Part shown: piece by piece, positions 56,873 through 63,918 of the stretch | Numbering within the stretch: the stretch's first letter is position 1 | Layout: the number at the start of each line of letters is the position of its first letter | Assembly: GCF_000807675.2 (NCBI RefSeq) | Contig: NZ_CP019962.1 | Coordinates: 2,294,001-2,358,000 of the forward strand | Origin: Eubacterium limosum | Lineage (GTDB): Bacteria; Bacillota; Clostridia; Eubacteriales; Eubacteriaceae | DNA: 64,000 nucleotides | Direction of reading: 5' to 3' | Program-made: the position numbers and the translations under genes | The notes under the pieces: generated by a model | Database searches by the model: none | Told to the model about the DNA's origin: nothing | Seen by the model: only the letters and a program-made list of their open reading frames with translations

Positions 56873-57958
56873 TTGAATAAAATAATATTGAAGCAGATGG
56901 GAATGAACGACCGGATAATAAAGGCAGCAGGCGAATACAGCGGGCTTTACGCCGGACGGGTGGTATCACAGTACAAGGACTCTTACAGGGTTATGACCGA
57001 AAGCGCCGCGCTGATGGCCGAGGTCTCCGGCAAGCTCCGGCATGAAGCGGAGGGGCCAGCGGATTTTCCCGCAGTGGGCGATTTTGTCATGCTGGACCGG
57101 GAGAGCGACGCGAGCGGCCATGCCATCATCCACCATGTGCTCCCGAGAAAAAGCGCCTTTATCCGCAAAGCGGCGGGCACAGCCCAGGCCGGGCAGGTGG
57201 TCGCCAGCAATATCGACACGGTCTTTATCTGTATGGCCATGAACAAGGATTTTAACTTAAGGCGGCTGGAGCGCTATCTGGCCATTGGCTGGGACAGCGG
57301 CGCAGTGCCTGTGGTGGTTCTGACCAAATCCGACCTGTACGGCCATCCGGCAGAGCGCCTGGCAGAGGCGCAGTCAGTGGCCATCGGAGCAGACGTCATC
57401 ATGACCACGACCCAGGGCGGCGGAGGCTTTGAGGCCGCCATGCCCTACATGCGGCCCGGGCAGACTGTAGCCTTTATCGGCTCATCCGGCGTGGGCAAAT
57501 CCACGCTCATCAACGGCCTGGCCGGCGAGGAAATGTTTGCGACAGGCGGCCTGAGAAACGATGACAAGGGCAGGCACACCACCACCCGGCGGGAGCTGAT
57601 TAAACTGCCAGACGGCGCCATGGTCATCGACACACCGGGGATGCGTGAGCTGGGCGTGGAGAGCGCAGACCTGGACAGAGCTTTTGCCGACATCGAGGCC
57701 CTGGCAGAGGACTGCCGGTTCCGGGACTGCACCCATACCACTGAGCCGGGCTGCGCGGTACTCCGGGCAGTGGAAGACGGCGCGCTGGGCGCAGACCGGT
57801 TCGCGAGCTACCAGAAGCTGAAAAAGGAAGCAGGCTATGAAGGGCTGAATTCGAGGCAGATTGAGGCCAAGAAGCTTGAGCGGATGTTTGAGAGCGTAGG
57901 CGGTATGAAAAACGCCCGGCGTTTTATGAAGGAAAAAGACAAAAGAAGAAAGCGATAG
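56873..57958 (+). CDS. rsgA: Ribosome small-subunit-dependent GTPase RsgA
   Basis: The 361-residue protein has the circularly permuted GTPase order of RsgA: an OB-fold start, G4 VVLTKSDLY, then G1 GSSGVGKSTLINGLAG, G2 KGRHTTTRRE, G3 VIDTPGMRELG, and the zinc site CRFRDCTHTTEPGCAV with a basic tail. It checks 30S subunit maturation. It starts at TTG 56873 with AAGGAGG at 56858-56864. A leader with an 18-codon frame lies upstream; a recurrent-family terminator follows. Confidence 0.92.
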   Translation: MNKIILKQMGMNDRIIKAAGEYSGLYAGRVVSQYKDSYRVMTESAALMAEVSGKLRHEAEGPADFPAVGDFVMLDRESDASGHAIIHHVLPRKSAFIRKAAGTAQAGQVVASNIDTVFICMAMNKDFNLRRLERYLAIGWDSGAVPVVVLTKSDLYGHPAERLAEAQSVAIGADVIMTTTQGGGGFEAAMPYMRPGQTVAFIGSSGVGKSTLINGLAGEEMFATGGLRNDDKGRHTTTRRELIKLPDGAMVIDTPGMRELGVESADLDRAFADIEALAEDCRFRDCTHTTEPGCAVLRAVEDGALGADRFASYQKLKKEAGYEGLNSRQIEAKKLERMFESVGGMKNARRFMKEKDKRRKR

Positions 57959-57972
57959 CACGAAAAGCACAG

Positions 57973-58001
57973 GACCGGCGCAATTTTGCGCCGGTCTTTT
58001 T
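57973..58001 (+). terminator. Terminator of rsgA (recurrent family)
   Basis: GACCGGCGCAA (57973-57983) and TTGCGCCGGTC (57986-57996) form an 11-bp stem with loop TT, then TTTTT. Confidence 0.88.
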
Positions 58002-58060
58002 GTGTTTATAGACAAAAGCTTAACGAAAGATTTAGTGATGATGCGCTGAGGGCAAAAGAC

Positions 58061-58103
58061 TTGCATTCAATGAAATACGTGCTACAATGGAGCTAAGAAA
58101 ATG
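58061..58103 (+). promoter_or_regulatory. Promoter pointing into the 3' end of the hxlR gene
   Basis: TTGCAT (58061-58066) and TACAAT (58083-58088) are 16 bases apart, followed by GGAGC and ATG 58101. The frame it would start runs antisense through hxlR for 70 codons with no recognisable product. It may be the head of a deleted gene or may make antisense RNA. Confidence 0.5.
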
Positions 58104-58137
58104 TTTACATTGGAAGGCCGATACCCCAGGGGCGGCA

Positions 58138-58518
58138 TCAGGGCAGCTGGCTGCAGCTTTTGCAGGAGGGCAGCTCTGCCTCGAGATCCCTGGTGGTATG
58201 GGCCTTGGCCCAGGCGCAGATACTCTGGAGAATGGGCAGGACTGACCTGCCCTTATCGGTCAGGGCGTATTCAACCCTTGGGGGAATCTCATTATACTGG
58301 GTGCGGGCAATGAGGCCGTCGGCGATCAGGTCCTTCAGCATGGAGGCCAGGACCGTATCGGTAATGTTGTTCAGCTCTTTTTTCAGCTGTTTATAACGCA
58401 TGGTATCGTCTGTTGACAGAACGCAGATAATGCGGGCTTTCCACTTGCCGCCAAAGGCATCCAGTCCGTGCTCAATGGGGCACATTCTTTCCTTTTCGAG
58501 TTTGTGCTGGTATTTCAT
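58138..58518 (-). CDS. HxlR family transcriptional regulator
   Basis: The 126-residue protein has the HxlR winged helix with CPIEHGLDAFGGKWKARIICVL (conserved Cys near residue 13), LKKELNNITDTVLASMLKDL and RVEYALTDKGRSVLPIL. The tail carries an extra CKSCS pair. Members sense reactive electrophiles, redox state or ligands. It is divergent from the LarC2/unknown/LarB/LarC1 operon; a palindrome at 58597-58614 lies between, so it probably controls both. GGAGGAG precedes ATG 58518. Confidence 0.88.
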   Translation of the reverse strand: MKYQHKLEKERMCPIEHGLDAFGGKWKARIICVLSTDDTMRYKQLKKELNNITDTVLASMLKDLIADGLIARTQYNEIPPRVEYALTDKGRSVLPILQSICAWAKAHTTRDLEAELPSCKSCSQLP

Positions 58519-58596
58519 AAGCGTCTCCTCCTGTTTGTTAAGGTTATTCTAACACAAATCCAGTCAGCAAAAAGAAGAATTTAAGATTTCCCCATT

Positions 58597-58664
58597 ACTC
58601 ATTAATTTATGAGTGGCTCATAAATTTGTGAACAACTTGTTTTGGAGGCAAATGGTGCTAAAAT
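58597..58664. promoter_or_regulatory. HxlR-type operator and promoter of the nickel-pincer operon
   Basis: ACTCAT-TAATTT-ATGAGT (58597-58614) is a perfect inverted repeat, followed by a related half-site CTCATAAATTTGTGA to about 58631. TTGTTT (58637-58642) and TAAAAT (58659-58664), 16-base spacer with TG upstream, form the plus promoter. Confidence 0.65.
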
Positions 58665-58703
58665 GAATTAAGAGACTGATTACATCATGAAAAGGAGGGA
58701 GCT

Positions 58704-59204
58704 ATGGACTTTCATTCTAAAGACGGGCTTGTTTTTATGGTACAGGCCGACCATCTGAGCGGCGAGTGCGTCGGGCAGGCCATCGACCGTCTCTACACCG
58801 CCGGGGCCGCGAACGTGCAGGTGGTGCCGGCCATCACCAAGAAAAACCGGCCGTCCTATCTGTTTTTTATCGACTGTGCGCCGGATTCGGCGGACAGGGT
58901 GGAGCAGGCCATTGCCGGGGAGCTGACCAGCGGCGGCTGGCACCGCATCGACACCGTGCACCGCTATCAGTACAATGAGAAGCTGAAGCGCCTTGTGGAA
59001 CTCTGTTTTCAGGGAGAGACGCTCCCCTTTACCGTGGAGGGCAAGAAATTTGAAAGCGGCAGTCTGCGGCCCGAGCACGACAGTGTTGTGGCGCTGCGGG
59101 AGGCGGTTTATGAAAAGTGGCATAAGCCCGTGACCTACGAAGCGGCTTATCATATGGCGGTTTCAGCATTGCTGGACAGTGAAAAAAGTGTATTTCAAAT
59201 TTAA
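58704..59204 (+). CDS. Separate LarC C-terminal (LarC2) domain protein
   Basis: The 166-residue protein resembles the C-terminal half of LarC, the nickel-insertase for the nickel-pincer nucleotide: VQADHLSGECVGQAIDRLYT, AGAANVQVVPAITKKNRPSY (compare KKNRPG of LarC), and SLRPEHDSVVALREAV. LarC2 binds the nucleotide and CTP. In most genomes it is joined to LarC1, in one frame or by a frameshift; here LarC1 is 2.7 kb downstream (61889), so the protein is made in two genes. ATG 58704 has AGGAGGG upstream. Confidence 0.68.
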   Translation: MDFHSKDGLVFMVQADHLSGECVGQAIDRLYTAGAANVQVVPAITKKNRPSYLFFIDCAPDSADRVEQAIAGELTSGGWHRIDTVHRYQYNEKLKRLVELCFQGETLPFTVEGKKFESGSLRPEHDSVVALREAVYEKWHKPVTYEAAYHMAVSALLDSEKSVFQI

Positions 59205-59227
59205 AGGAATTTTCAGGAGGTATTATC

Positions 59228-61012
59228 ATGAATGATAACGCAAAATGCAGAGTGATCTCTGCGGTTGAGATGGCTTCGGTATCCAATATTTCAAATCTGA
59301 CCAACGACAGGATCGAGGCCCTGGCCGGCGGTCACGGCATGGTTAACATGGCCATCCATACCGTTGCCAATGTGATTACAGACGAGCTGTTAAAAGGGGA
59401 AAAGCTCTCCATTGAGTTCGCGGACGCCAGGCGGCTGCCCATTGACGACATCATGGAAAAGGCCGTCAAGACCGCCAAGAAATCCGGCGCCGACGGGGCC
59501 AACGCGGCCTTGATCACAGCCTGCATCATGTACCTGGCAGGCTCTGCCGCCCAGGTAGGCATTCCGGCAGGCAACCGGAAGCTGGGGGCCACGGCCCGTA
59601 TGCTGGCCGGTGTGGACCGCAGCGGCGTTGCGGCGATCCCGACCGCCAAGATGAACAATAAAATCTCCGCGTTCCCGGCGGTGCTGGCTATCAACAAGGC
59701 CATGCTGGAGGGAACCCTCTCCACGCTGGACGGGCGCAATGTGCCCATGAACGTTGGCGGCGGCCCGCTCTACGGCCACAGCACCCTGGGCGAGGATTAT
59801 GTCTGGCCTGAGCTGGCGGTCAACGGCGCGCGCATCGGCACCCAGGCCATGCTGGACGCCATGGCAGGGGCGGTGATGGTACCCCATCCCTTCACCGCTG
59901 CAGTGCTGGGCGCAGCGGCGATTCTTGAAATCATCCACCCCGACGCCGAGGTGCCAGAGGGCGAGGGCGTTTACGGGCGCACCAGTTCGGCCTATCTGGT
60001 GGGGAAATCCGCGGTGGCTACCGCAGGACTGCCCGAAGAGGTACATTTCAAGGTAACGGGCGAGGCAGTGGATACTGCCAAACTGGTGGGCGATGTGGGC
60101 CTGATCCTCAAGGACATTGGCGCCCCGTCGGTCATTGGCATGATGGCCTTTGATGAAATCTTTTCCTGCTTCCAGGAGGGCATCGCGGGCTTTTCCGGCG
60201 GCCCGGTCAACGCCCCTCTGGGGCATGTGGGCGCCTACGCGGTCATTGGCATGAAAGCTCTGATCAAGAACAACGGCGACGCGGCCAAAACAGGCCAGGA
60301 AATCGTGGCCGAGCGCAGTGCCTGCTCCTTTGACCCGGAGGTGGCCCAGCTCAGCATTAACACCATCTGCCGCAAGGCCAACGAGCTGTGGCGCGGACCG
60401 GTGACCAATATGCTCATCGACGCCACCGAACCGGCAAGGGCCTGGGCCATCCACCGTCGGGCCGAGTACGCCTGCGAACAGCTTGAAGCCGGCGTGAGCC
60501 TGGAGACCATCGTCTCCAAATTTGATGATGACCGCATCGCCGAGGTCGAAAAGAACGCGGGTGTTCTGCTCTCCGGCATGGTGGGCGAACCGGTGAGCAT
60601 CAAGGTGCGCCGGATTGAGCCTGCTGCCCGCAGAACCTCCAAGCTGGCCCAGAAATACTGGTCCTTTGACCCCTCGGTCGACATCACCGTGACTGTGGGC
60701 GACAACGTGGCCGAAATGGACGGCTTTGTCCATGATATTATCCCCAGGGTTGTGAAAGGGGAATGTCAGGATGTGGCCTGGGCCGTGCCTCTTGGCGCAG
60801 CGGTCATGGATGAGCTGGCCCTGTGCGCCTGCAGTATTCTGAACGTGACCGTGCCCGCGGCTGTGGCGGCTGCCATGAAGAAGCATGACCCTGCAGAGGC
60901 GGCGGATATTGTGGAAAAAGCCGCGCACCTGACCCGGGCCATCCCGGGCGGCAAGTTCGCAGCCCAGAAGGTTGCGGCGCTGGCCCTCAGTATTGTGGAA
61001 TACCAGGCATAG
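59228..61012 (+). CDS. Unknown 594-residue protein in the nickel-pincer operon
   Basis: I do not recognise this protein. It is Ala/Gly-rich, without signal peptide or clear membrane helices, and so probably a soluble enzyme. Potential metal or cofactor ligands lie in motifs such as GGHGMVNMAIH, GGGPLYGHSTLGED, MVPHPFTAAV, PLGHVGAYAVIG, AIHRRAEYACEQ and MDGFVHDIIPR. It is flanked by LarC2-like and LarB/LarC1 genes, and LarA and LarE are absent, so a nickel-pincer-nucleotide enzyme is a fair hypothesis. GGAGG precedes ATG 59228. A short copy of its last ten codons recurs at 62700. Confidence 0.75.
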   Translation: MNDNAKCRVISAVEMASVSNISNLTNDRIEALAGGHGMVNMAIHTVANVITDELLKGEKLSIEFADARRLPIDDIMEKAVKTAKKSGADGANAALITACIMYLAGSAAQVGIPAGNRKLGATARMLAGVDRSGVAAIPTAKMNNKISAFPAVLAINKAMLEGTLSTLDGRNVPMNVGGGPLYGHSTLGEDYVWPELAVNGARIGTQAMLDAMAGAVMVPHPFTAAVLGAAAILEIIHPDAEVPEGEGVYGRTSSAYLVGKSAVATAGLPEEVHFKVTGEAVDTAKLVGDVGLILKDIGAPSVIGMMAFDEIFSCFQEGIAGFSGGPVNAPLGHVGAYAVIGMKALIKNNGDAAKTGQEIVAERSACSFDPEVAQLSINTICRKANELWRGPVTNMLIDATEPARAWAIHRRAEYACEQLEAGVSLETIVSKFDDDRIAEVEKNAGVLLSGMVGEPVSIKVRRIEPAARRTSKLAQKYWSFDPSVDITVTVGDNVAEMDGFVHDIIPRVVKGECQDVAWAVPLGAAVMDELALCACSILNVTVPAAVAAAMKKHDPAEAADIVEKAAHLTRAIPGGKFAAQKVAALALSIVEYQA

Positions 61013-61047
61013 CCTGTAAACAGCATCCCCTCTTCAGCAGTGTGACC

Positions 61048-61081
61048 GCCCGCGAATCCGAGGATTTTGGGATTCGCGGGC
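61048..61081 (+). repeat. GC-rich hairpin without T-run inside the operon
   Basis: GCCCGCGAATCC (61048-61059) and GGATTCGCGGGC (61070-61081) form a perfect 12-bp stem with a 10-base loop, followed by GTTGTCTG. It lies in the 117-base gap between the unknown gene and larB and may protect or process the mRNA. Confidence 0.7.
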
Positions 61082-61129
61082 GTTGTCTGTCTGCGGCGGG
61101 GCGCTTTAAAGGAGAAAGGGTAAAATAAA

Positions 61130-61879
61130 ATGATAAAAAAAGAGATGGAACGCATTTTAACCGCGGTGCGCTCCGGCGCCATGGACGTCGGGGACGCCCT
61201 GGAGCAGATGCAGGAAATGCCCTACAAAGATCTGGAATACGCCAAGGTGGATTATCACAGAGAGCTGAGAAACGGCTTTCCCGAGGTTATCTACAGCCCC
61301 GGGAAAAGCCTTGAGCAGATCCAGGGCATTGTGGCAGATATGCTGGAGCGCACAAAAGGCAATATCCTGGCCTCCCGGGCCGATGAGCAGGTCTATGCGG
61401 CCATCCGGGAGCTGACCGAAGACGCCGTCTATTACAAGGACGCCCGGTCGGTGGTGGTCAAACGCCAGGAATACCCGGTATCAGAGGACTATATCGCAGT
61501 GGTGACCGCAGGCACCTCGGACATCCCGGTGGCTGAGGAGGCGGCTGTGACCGCCATGGTCATGGGCAACGCGGTGCGGCGGCTGTACGATGTGGGCGTG
61601 GCCGGAATCCACCGGCTTTTAGACAACGTGGAGGTCATCAACCGGGCCCGGGTCATCATTGTGGTGGCGGGCATGGAGGGCGCACTGGCCTCAGTGGTCG
61701 GCGGTCTCACGGACAAGCCAGTGATCGCTGTGCCCACCAGCATCGGCTATGGGGCCAACTTTGGCGGCATCTCCGCCCTGCTGGGCATGCTGACCTCCTG
61801 CGCCAGCGGCATCGGCGTGGTCAACATCGACAACGGCTTTGGGGCGGCCTGTATGGCCTCGAAAATCAACCAGCTTTAG
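61130..61879 (+). CDS. larB: Nickel-pincer nucleotide biosynthesis protein LarB
   Basis: The 249-residue protein matches LarB, a PurE-like carboxylase/hydrolase acting on nicotinic acid adenine dinucleotide: an N-terminal helical part with RELRNGFPEVIYSPGKSLEQ, then VVTAGTSDIPVAEEAAVTAM, LDNVEVINRARVIIVVAGME and GGLTDKPVIAVPTSIGYGAN. It makes the pyridinium dicarboxylate precursor of the cofactor. GGAGAAAGGG precedes ATG 61130. larC1 follows by 9 bases. Confidence 0.9.
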   Translation: MIKKEMERILTAVRSGAMDVGDALEQMQEMPYKDLEYAKVDYHRELRNGFPEVIYSPGKSLEQIQGIVADMLERTKGNILASRADEQVYAAIRELTEDAVYYKDARSVVVKRQEYPVSEDYIAVVTAGTSDIPVAEEAAVTAMVMGNAVRRLYDVGVAGIHRLLDNVEVINRARVIIVVAGMEGALASVVGGLTDKPVIAVPTSIGYGANFGGISALLGMLTSCASGIGVVNIDNGFGAACMASKINQL

Positions 61880-61888
61880 GAGGCATTC

Positions 61889-62617
61889 ATGAAAATCGTG
61901 TATTTTGACTGCTTTGCGGGCATCAGCGGCGATATGACCCTCGGGGCCTTTCTGGACTGCGGTGTGAGTCCGGAGATCCTGCGGCAGGAGCTTGAAAAGC
62001 TTGGTCTGCCCGGCTTTCACCTTGAGATTGAAAAGACAAAAAAGCGGGGGATCACCGGCACCAGCTGCCAGGTAGCCGCCGACCGGGAGGAGCACTGCCA
62101 TCGCCATTTTGCAGAGATTCAGGAGATGATTGAAAGCAGCAGCCTGGACGCGCCGGTCAAGGCCACAGCCCTGTCCATGTTTGGCCGGGTGGCAAAGGCC
62201 GAGGGAAAGGTACACGGCGTACCGCCCGAAAAGGTCCATTTCCATGAGGTGGGGGCAGTGGATTCCATTGTGGACATTGTGGGCGCGGCCATCTGCGCCC
62301 ACGCGGTGGCAGCGGATAAAATCCTGGCCTCTGCGGTGAACACAGGCCAGGGCTTTGTGGAATGCGCCCACGGCGTCCTGCCAGTGCCGGCGCCGGCCAC
62401 CGCCGAGATTCTGGCGGGAACAGACTTTAAGGTTTACGCCCGATGTGCCGGGGGCGAGGCCGTAACACCGACCGGCGCGGCCATTCTGGCAGAGCTGGCC
62501 AGCCCCGCAGATGGTTTTCCCGCCATGCGTATCCACCGGGTGGGCTATGGCTTTGGCGAGCGTGAGTTTGAAGTGCTTAACGCCCTGCGCGTCTTTATCG
62601 GTGAGGACGACGCTTGA
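61889..62617 (+). CDS. larC1: LarC N-terminal domain (LarC1)
   Basis: The 242-residue protein begins MKIVYFDCFAGISGDMTLGA, the LarC start, and has CHRHFAEIQEMIE, VHFHEVGAVDSIVDIVGAAI, VPVPAPATAEILAG and ends RVGYGFGEREFEVLNALRVF then a stop, where LarC2 would normally continue. Downstream bases do not encode LarC2 in any frame that I can see; the C-terminal half is the separate gene at 58704. LarC inserts nickel into the pincer nucleotide. GGAGG precedes ATG 61889. Confidence 0.82.
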   Translation: MKIVYFDCFAGISGDMTLGAFLDCGVSPEILRQELEKLGLPGFHLEIEKTKKRGITGTSCQVAADREEHCHRHFAEIQEMIESSSLDAPVKATALSMFGRVAKAEGKVHGVPPEKVHFHEVGAVDSIVDIVGAAICAHAVAADKILASAVNTGQGFVECAHGVLPVPAPATAEILAGTDFKVYARCAGGEAVTPTGAAILAELASPADGFPAMRIHRVGYGFGEREFEVLNALRVFIGEDDA

Positions 62618-62652
62618 TCGCTTCGCGTCTGAACCGTCCAGTAACGATCTTC

Positions 62653-62683
62653 AAAAACCTGACAGACATTGTCAGGTTTTTTT
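62653..62683 (+). terminator. Terminator of the nickel-pincer operon
   Basis: AAAAACCTGACA (62653-62664) and TGTCAGGTTTTT (62670-62681) form a 12-bp stem with loop GACAT. An identical hairpin is at 63842-63872. Confidence 0.85.
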
Positions 62684-62699
62684 GACATGTGGGTGAGCT

Positions 62700-62729
62700 G
62701 CTCTCAGTATTGTGGAATATCAGGCATAG
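62700..62729 (+). pseudogene. Duplicated 3' tail of the 594-residue gene
   Basis: Thirty bases encode ALSIVEYQA plus stop with only two silent differences from the last ten codons of the gene ending at 61012. The match breaks down just upstream. It lies after the operon terminator in the 319-base gap before 62937, whose remainder shows a CAGGGCA-CAA-TGCCCTG hairpin (about 62802-62818) and a promoter, TTGCAG (62885-62890) and TATACT (62908-62913). Confidence 0.55.
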
Positions 62730-62936
62730 CAGGCCGAGACGGCAGCCCCGGCAGACCGCGGGCCTCTGTGGAAAGTAAAAGAATCTTTCGCTTAAAGGCA
62801 GGGCACAATGCCCTGTCGTGCCGCCAGAATGGAACCAATGGTGCAGTCACTGCAGAGTGCGAAGACTCAAAGGCTAAGTCTCCGTTGCAGAATTAAGAAA
62901 ATCCTGTTATACTAAAGAAAAAGAGGGGGGAACCGC

Positions 62937-63755
62937 ATGGAAGAGGAATACAGCGCGCTGCCGATCACCAATGATTTTATGTTCACAAGGGTTATGCAGG
63001 ATCCGGAGATATGCAAGGGATTTTTGCAGGAGGTGTTGCCCGACATCCGTATCCGGGATCTGCACTATCTGGAGCCCCAGAAAACACTGGAGGGCAATGT
63101 GGACGCTCACGGCGTGCGCCTGGACGTGTATGTGGAGGACAATGACAAAGTCTACGACATTGAGATGCAGACCGTACCTCAGGGTGATCTTGGCCGCCGG
63201 GCGCGGTACTATCAGGGCCATGTCGATATGGACCTGTTAAAGAAGGGAGAGAAATACGATGAGCTCAGGGACAGCTACATCATCTTTATCTGCACCTTCG
63301 ACCCCTTCGGATTTGAAGAGTATGTCTACACCTTCGAGAACCAGTGTGACGAAGTCAAAGACCTGAAGCTTGAGGACGGCACCTGGAAGCTGTTCCTGAA
63401 CACCAAAGGCAGAAAGGGCCGAAACCGTCCAAACCTGAAGATTGTACTGGACTATTTTGACAACAAGCCCGTAAAGGAACCCACCGAGCTGGTAAAAAAA
63501 ATGGAAACCGCGGTAGAAATAGCGAATAAAGACAAGGGATGGAGGCGAGAAGTCATGAATTTGGAAATGAAACTATACGACCGGGAGAGAATTGGTATGC
63601 AAAAAGGCATACAAAAAGGCATGCAAAAAGGCGAGAAAAAAAAGGCCCGGGAAGTGGCTGTAAATCTGCTGAAACAAAACCTGCCGGTCAACCTTATCGC
63701 CAATGCCACTGGCTTGAGCGAAACGGAAATCGAAGAGCTGAAGCAAGAACTTTAA
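62937..63755 (+). CDS. Rpn family PD-(D/E)XK nuclease/putative transposase
   Basis: The 272-residue protein matches Rpn/PDDEXK_2 proteins: LPITNDFMFTRVMQDPEICK at the start, nuclease core RLDVYVEDNDKVYDIEMQ (Asp ... Glu-x-Gln) and GDLGRRARYYQGHVDMDLL. Such proteins are DNA endonucleases that promote recA-independent recombination. The C-terminal region has a run of MQKG/IQKG repeats, coded by 12-base DNA repeats (63595-63635), a site prone to length change. GAGGGGGG precedes ATG 62937. Confidence 0.85.
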   Translation: MEEEYSALPITNDFMFTRVMQDPEICKGFLQEVLPDIRIRDLHYLEPQKTLEGNVDAHGVRLDVYVEDNDKVYDIEMQTVPQGDLGRRARYYQGHVDMDLLKKGEKYDELRDSYIIFICTFDPFGFEEYVYTFENQCDEVKDLKLEDGTWKLFLNTKGRKGRNRPNLKIVLDYFDNKPVKEPTELVKKMETAVEIANKDKGWRREVMNLEMKLYDRERIGMQKGIQKGMQKGEKKKAREVAVNLLKQNLPVNLIANATGLSETEIEELKQEL

Positions 63756-63766
63756 GGGCTCTTTCT

Positions 63767-63798
63767 GAGAGCATTGCGCATAATTGTGCCGTGCTCTC
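63767..63798 (+). terminator. Degenerate member of the recurrent hairpin family
   Basis: GAGAGCA-TT-GCGCA and TGTGC-CG-TGCTCTC pair around TAAT with one 2-base mismatch. No T-run follows, so termination is probably weak; the next hairpin at 63842 has a T-run. Confidence 0.6.
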
Positions 63799-63841
63799 GG
63801 GTTTGCCCTGCGGCTTATGGAGTAAACTATGCCGGTATGCC

Positions 63842-63872
63842 AAAAACCTGACAGACATTGTCAGGTTTTTTT
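63842..63872 (+). terminator. Second copy of the CCTGACA/TGTCAGG terminator
   Basis: Same stem and loop as 62653-62683, including flanking A and T tracts (over 30 identical bases). TATAAT for the next gene lies at 63875-63880, directly after the T-run. Confidence 0.85.
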
Positions 63873-63918
63873 GGTATAATGGTACAAAGAGCCAAAAGGC
63901 AACAGAGGGAGGAAATCA

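Noticed and set aside
58101-58313. 70-codon frame antisense to hxlR as a real gene
   Set aside because: Its sequence past the first 15 codons is only the reverse of the regulator gene; the start signals are noted but no protein is claimed.
62669-62896. 75-codon frame after larC1 as a missing LarC2
   Set aside because: No LarC2 motifs (such as KKNRP) occur in it; the LarC2-like domain is at 58704-59204.
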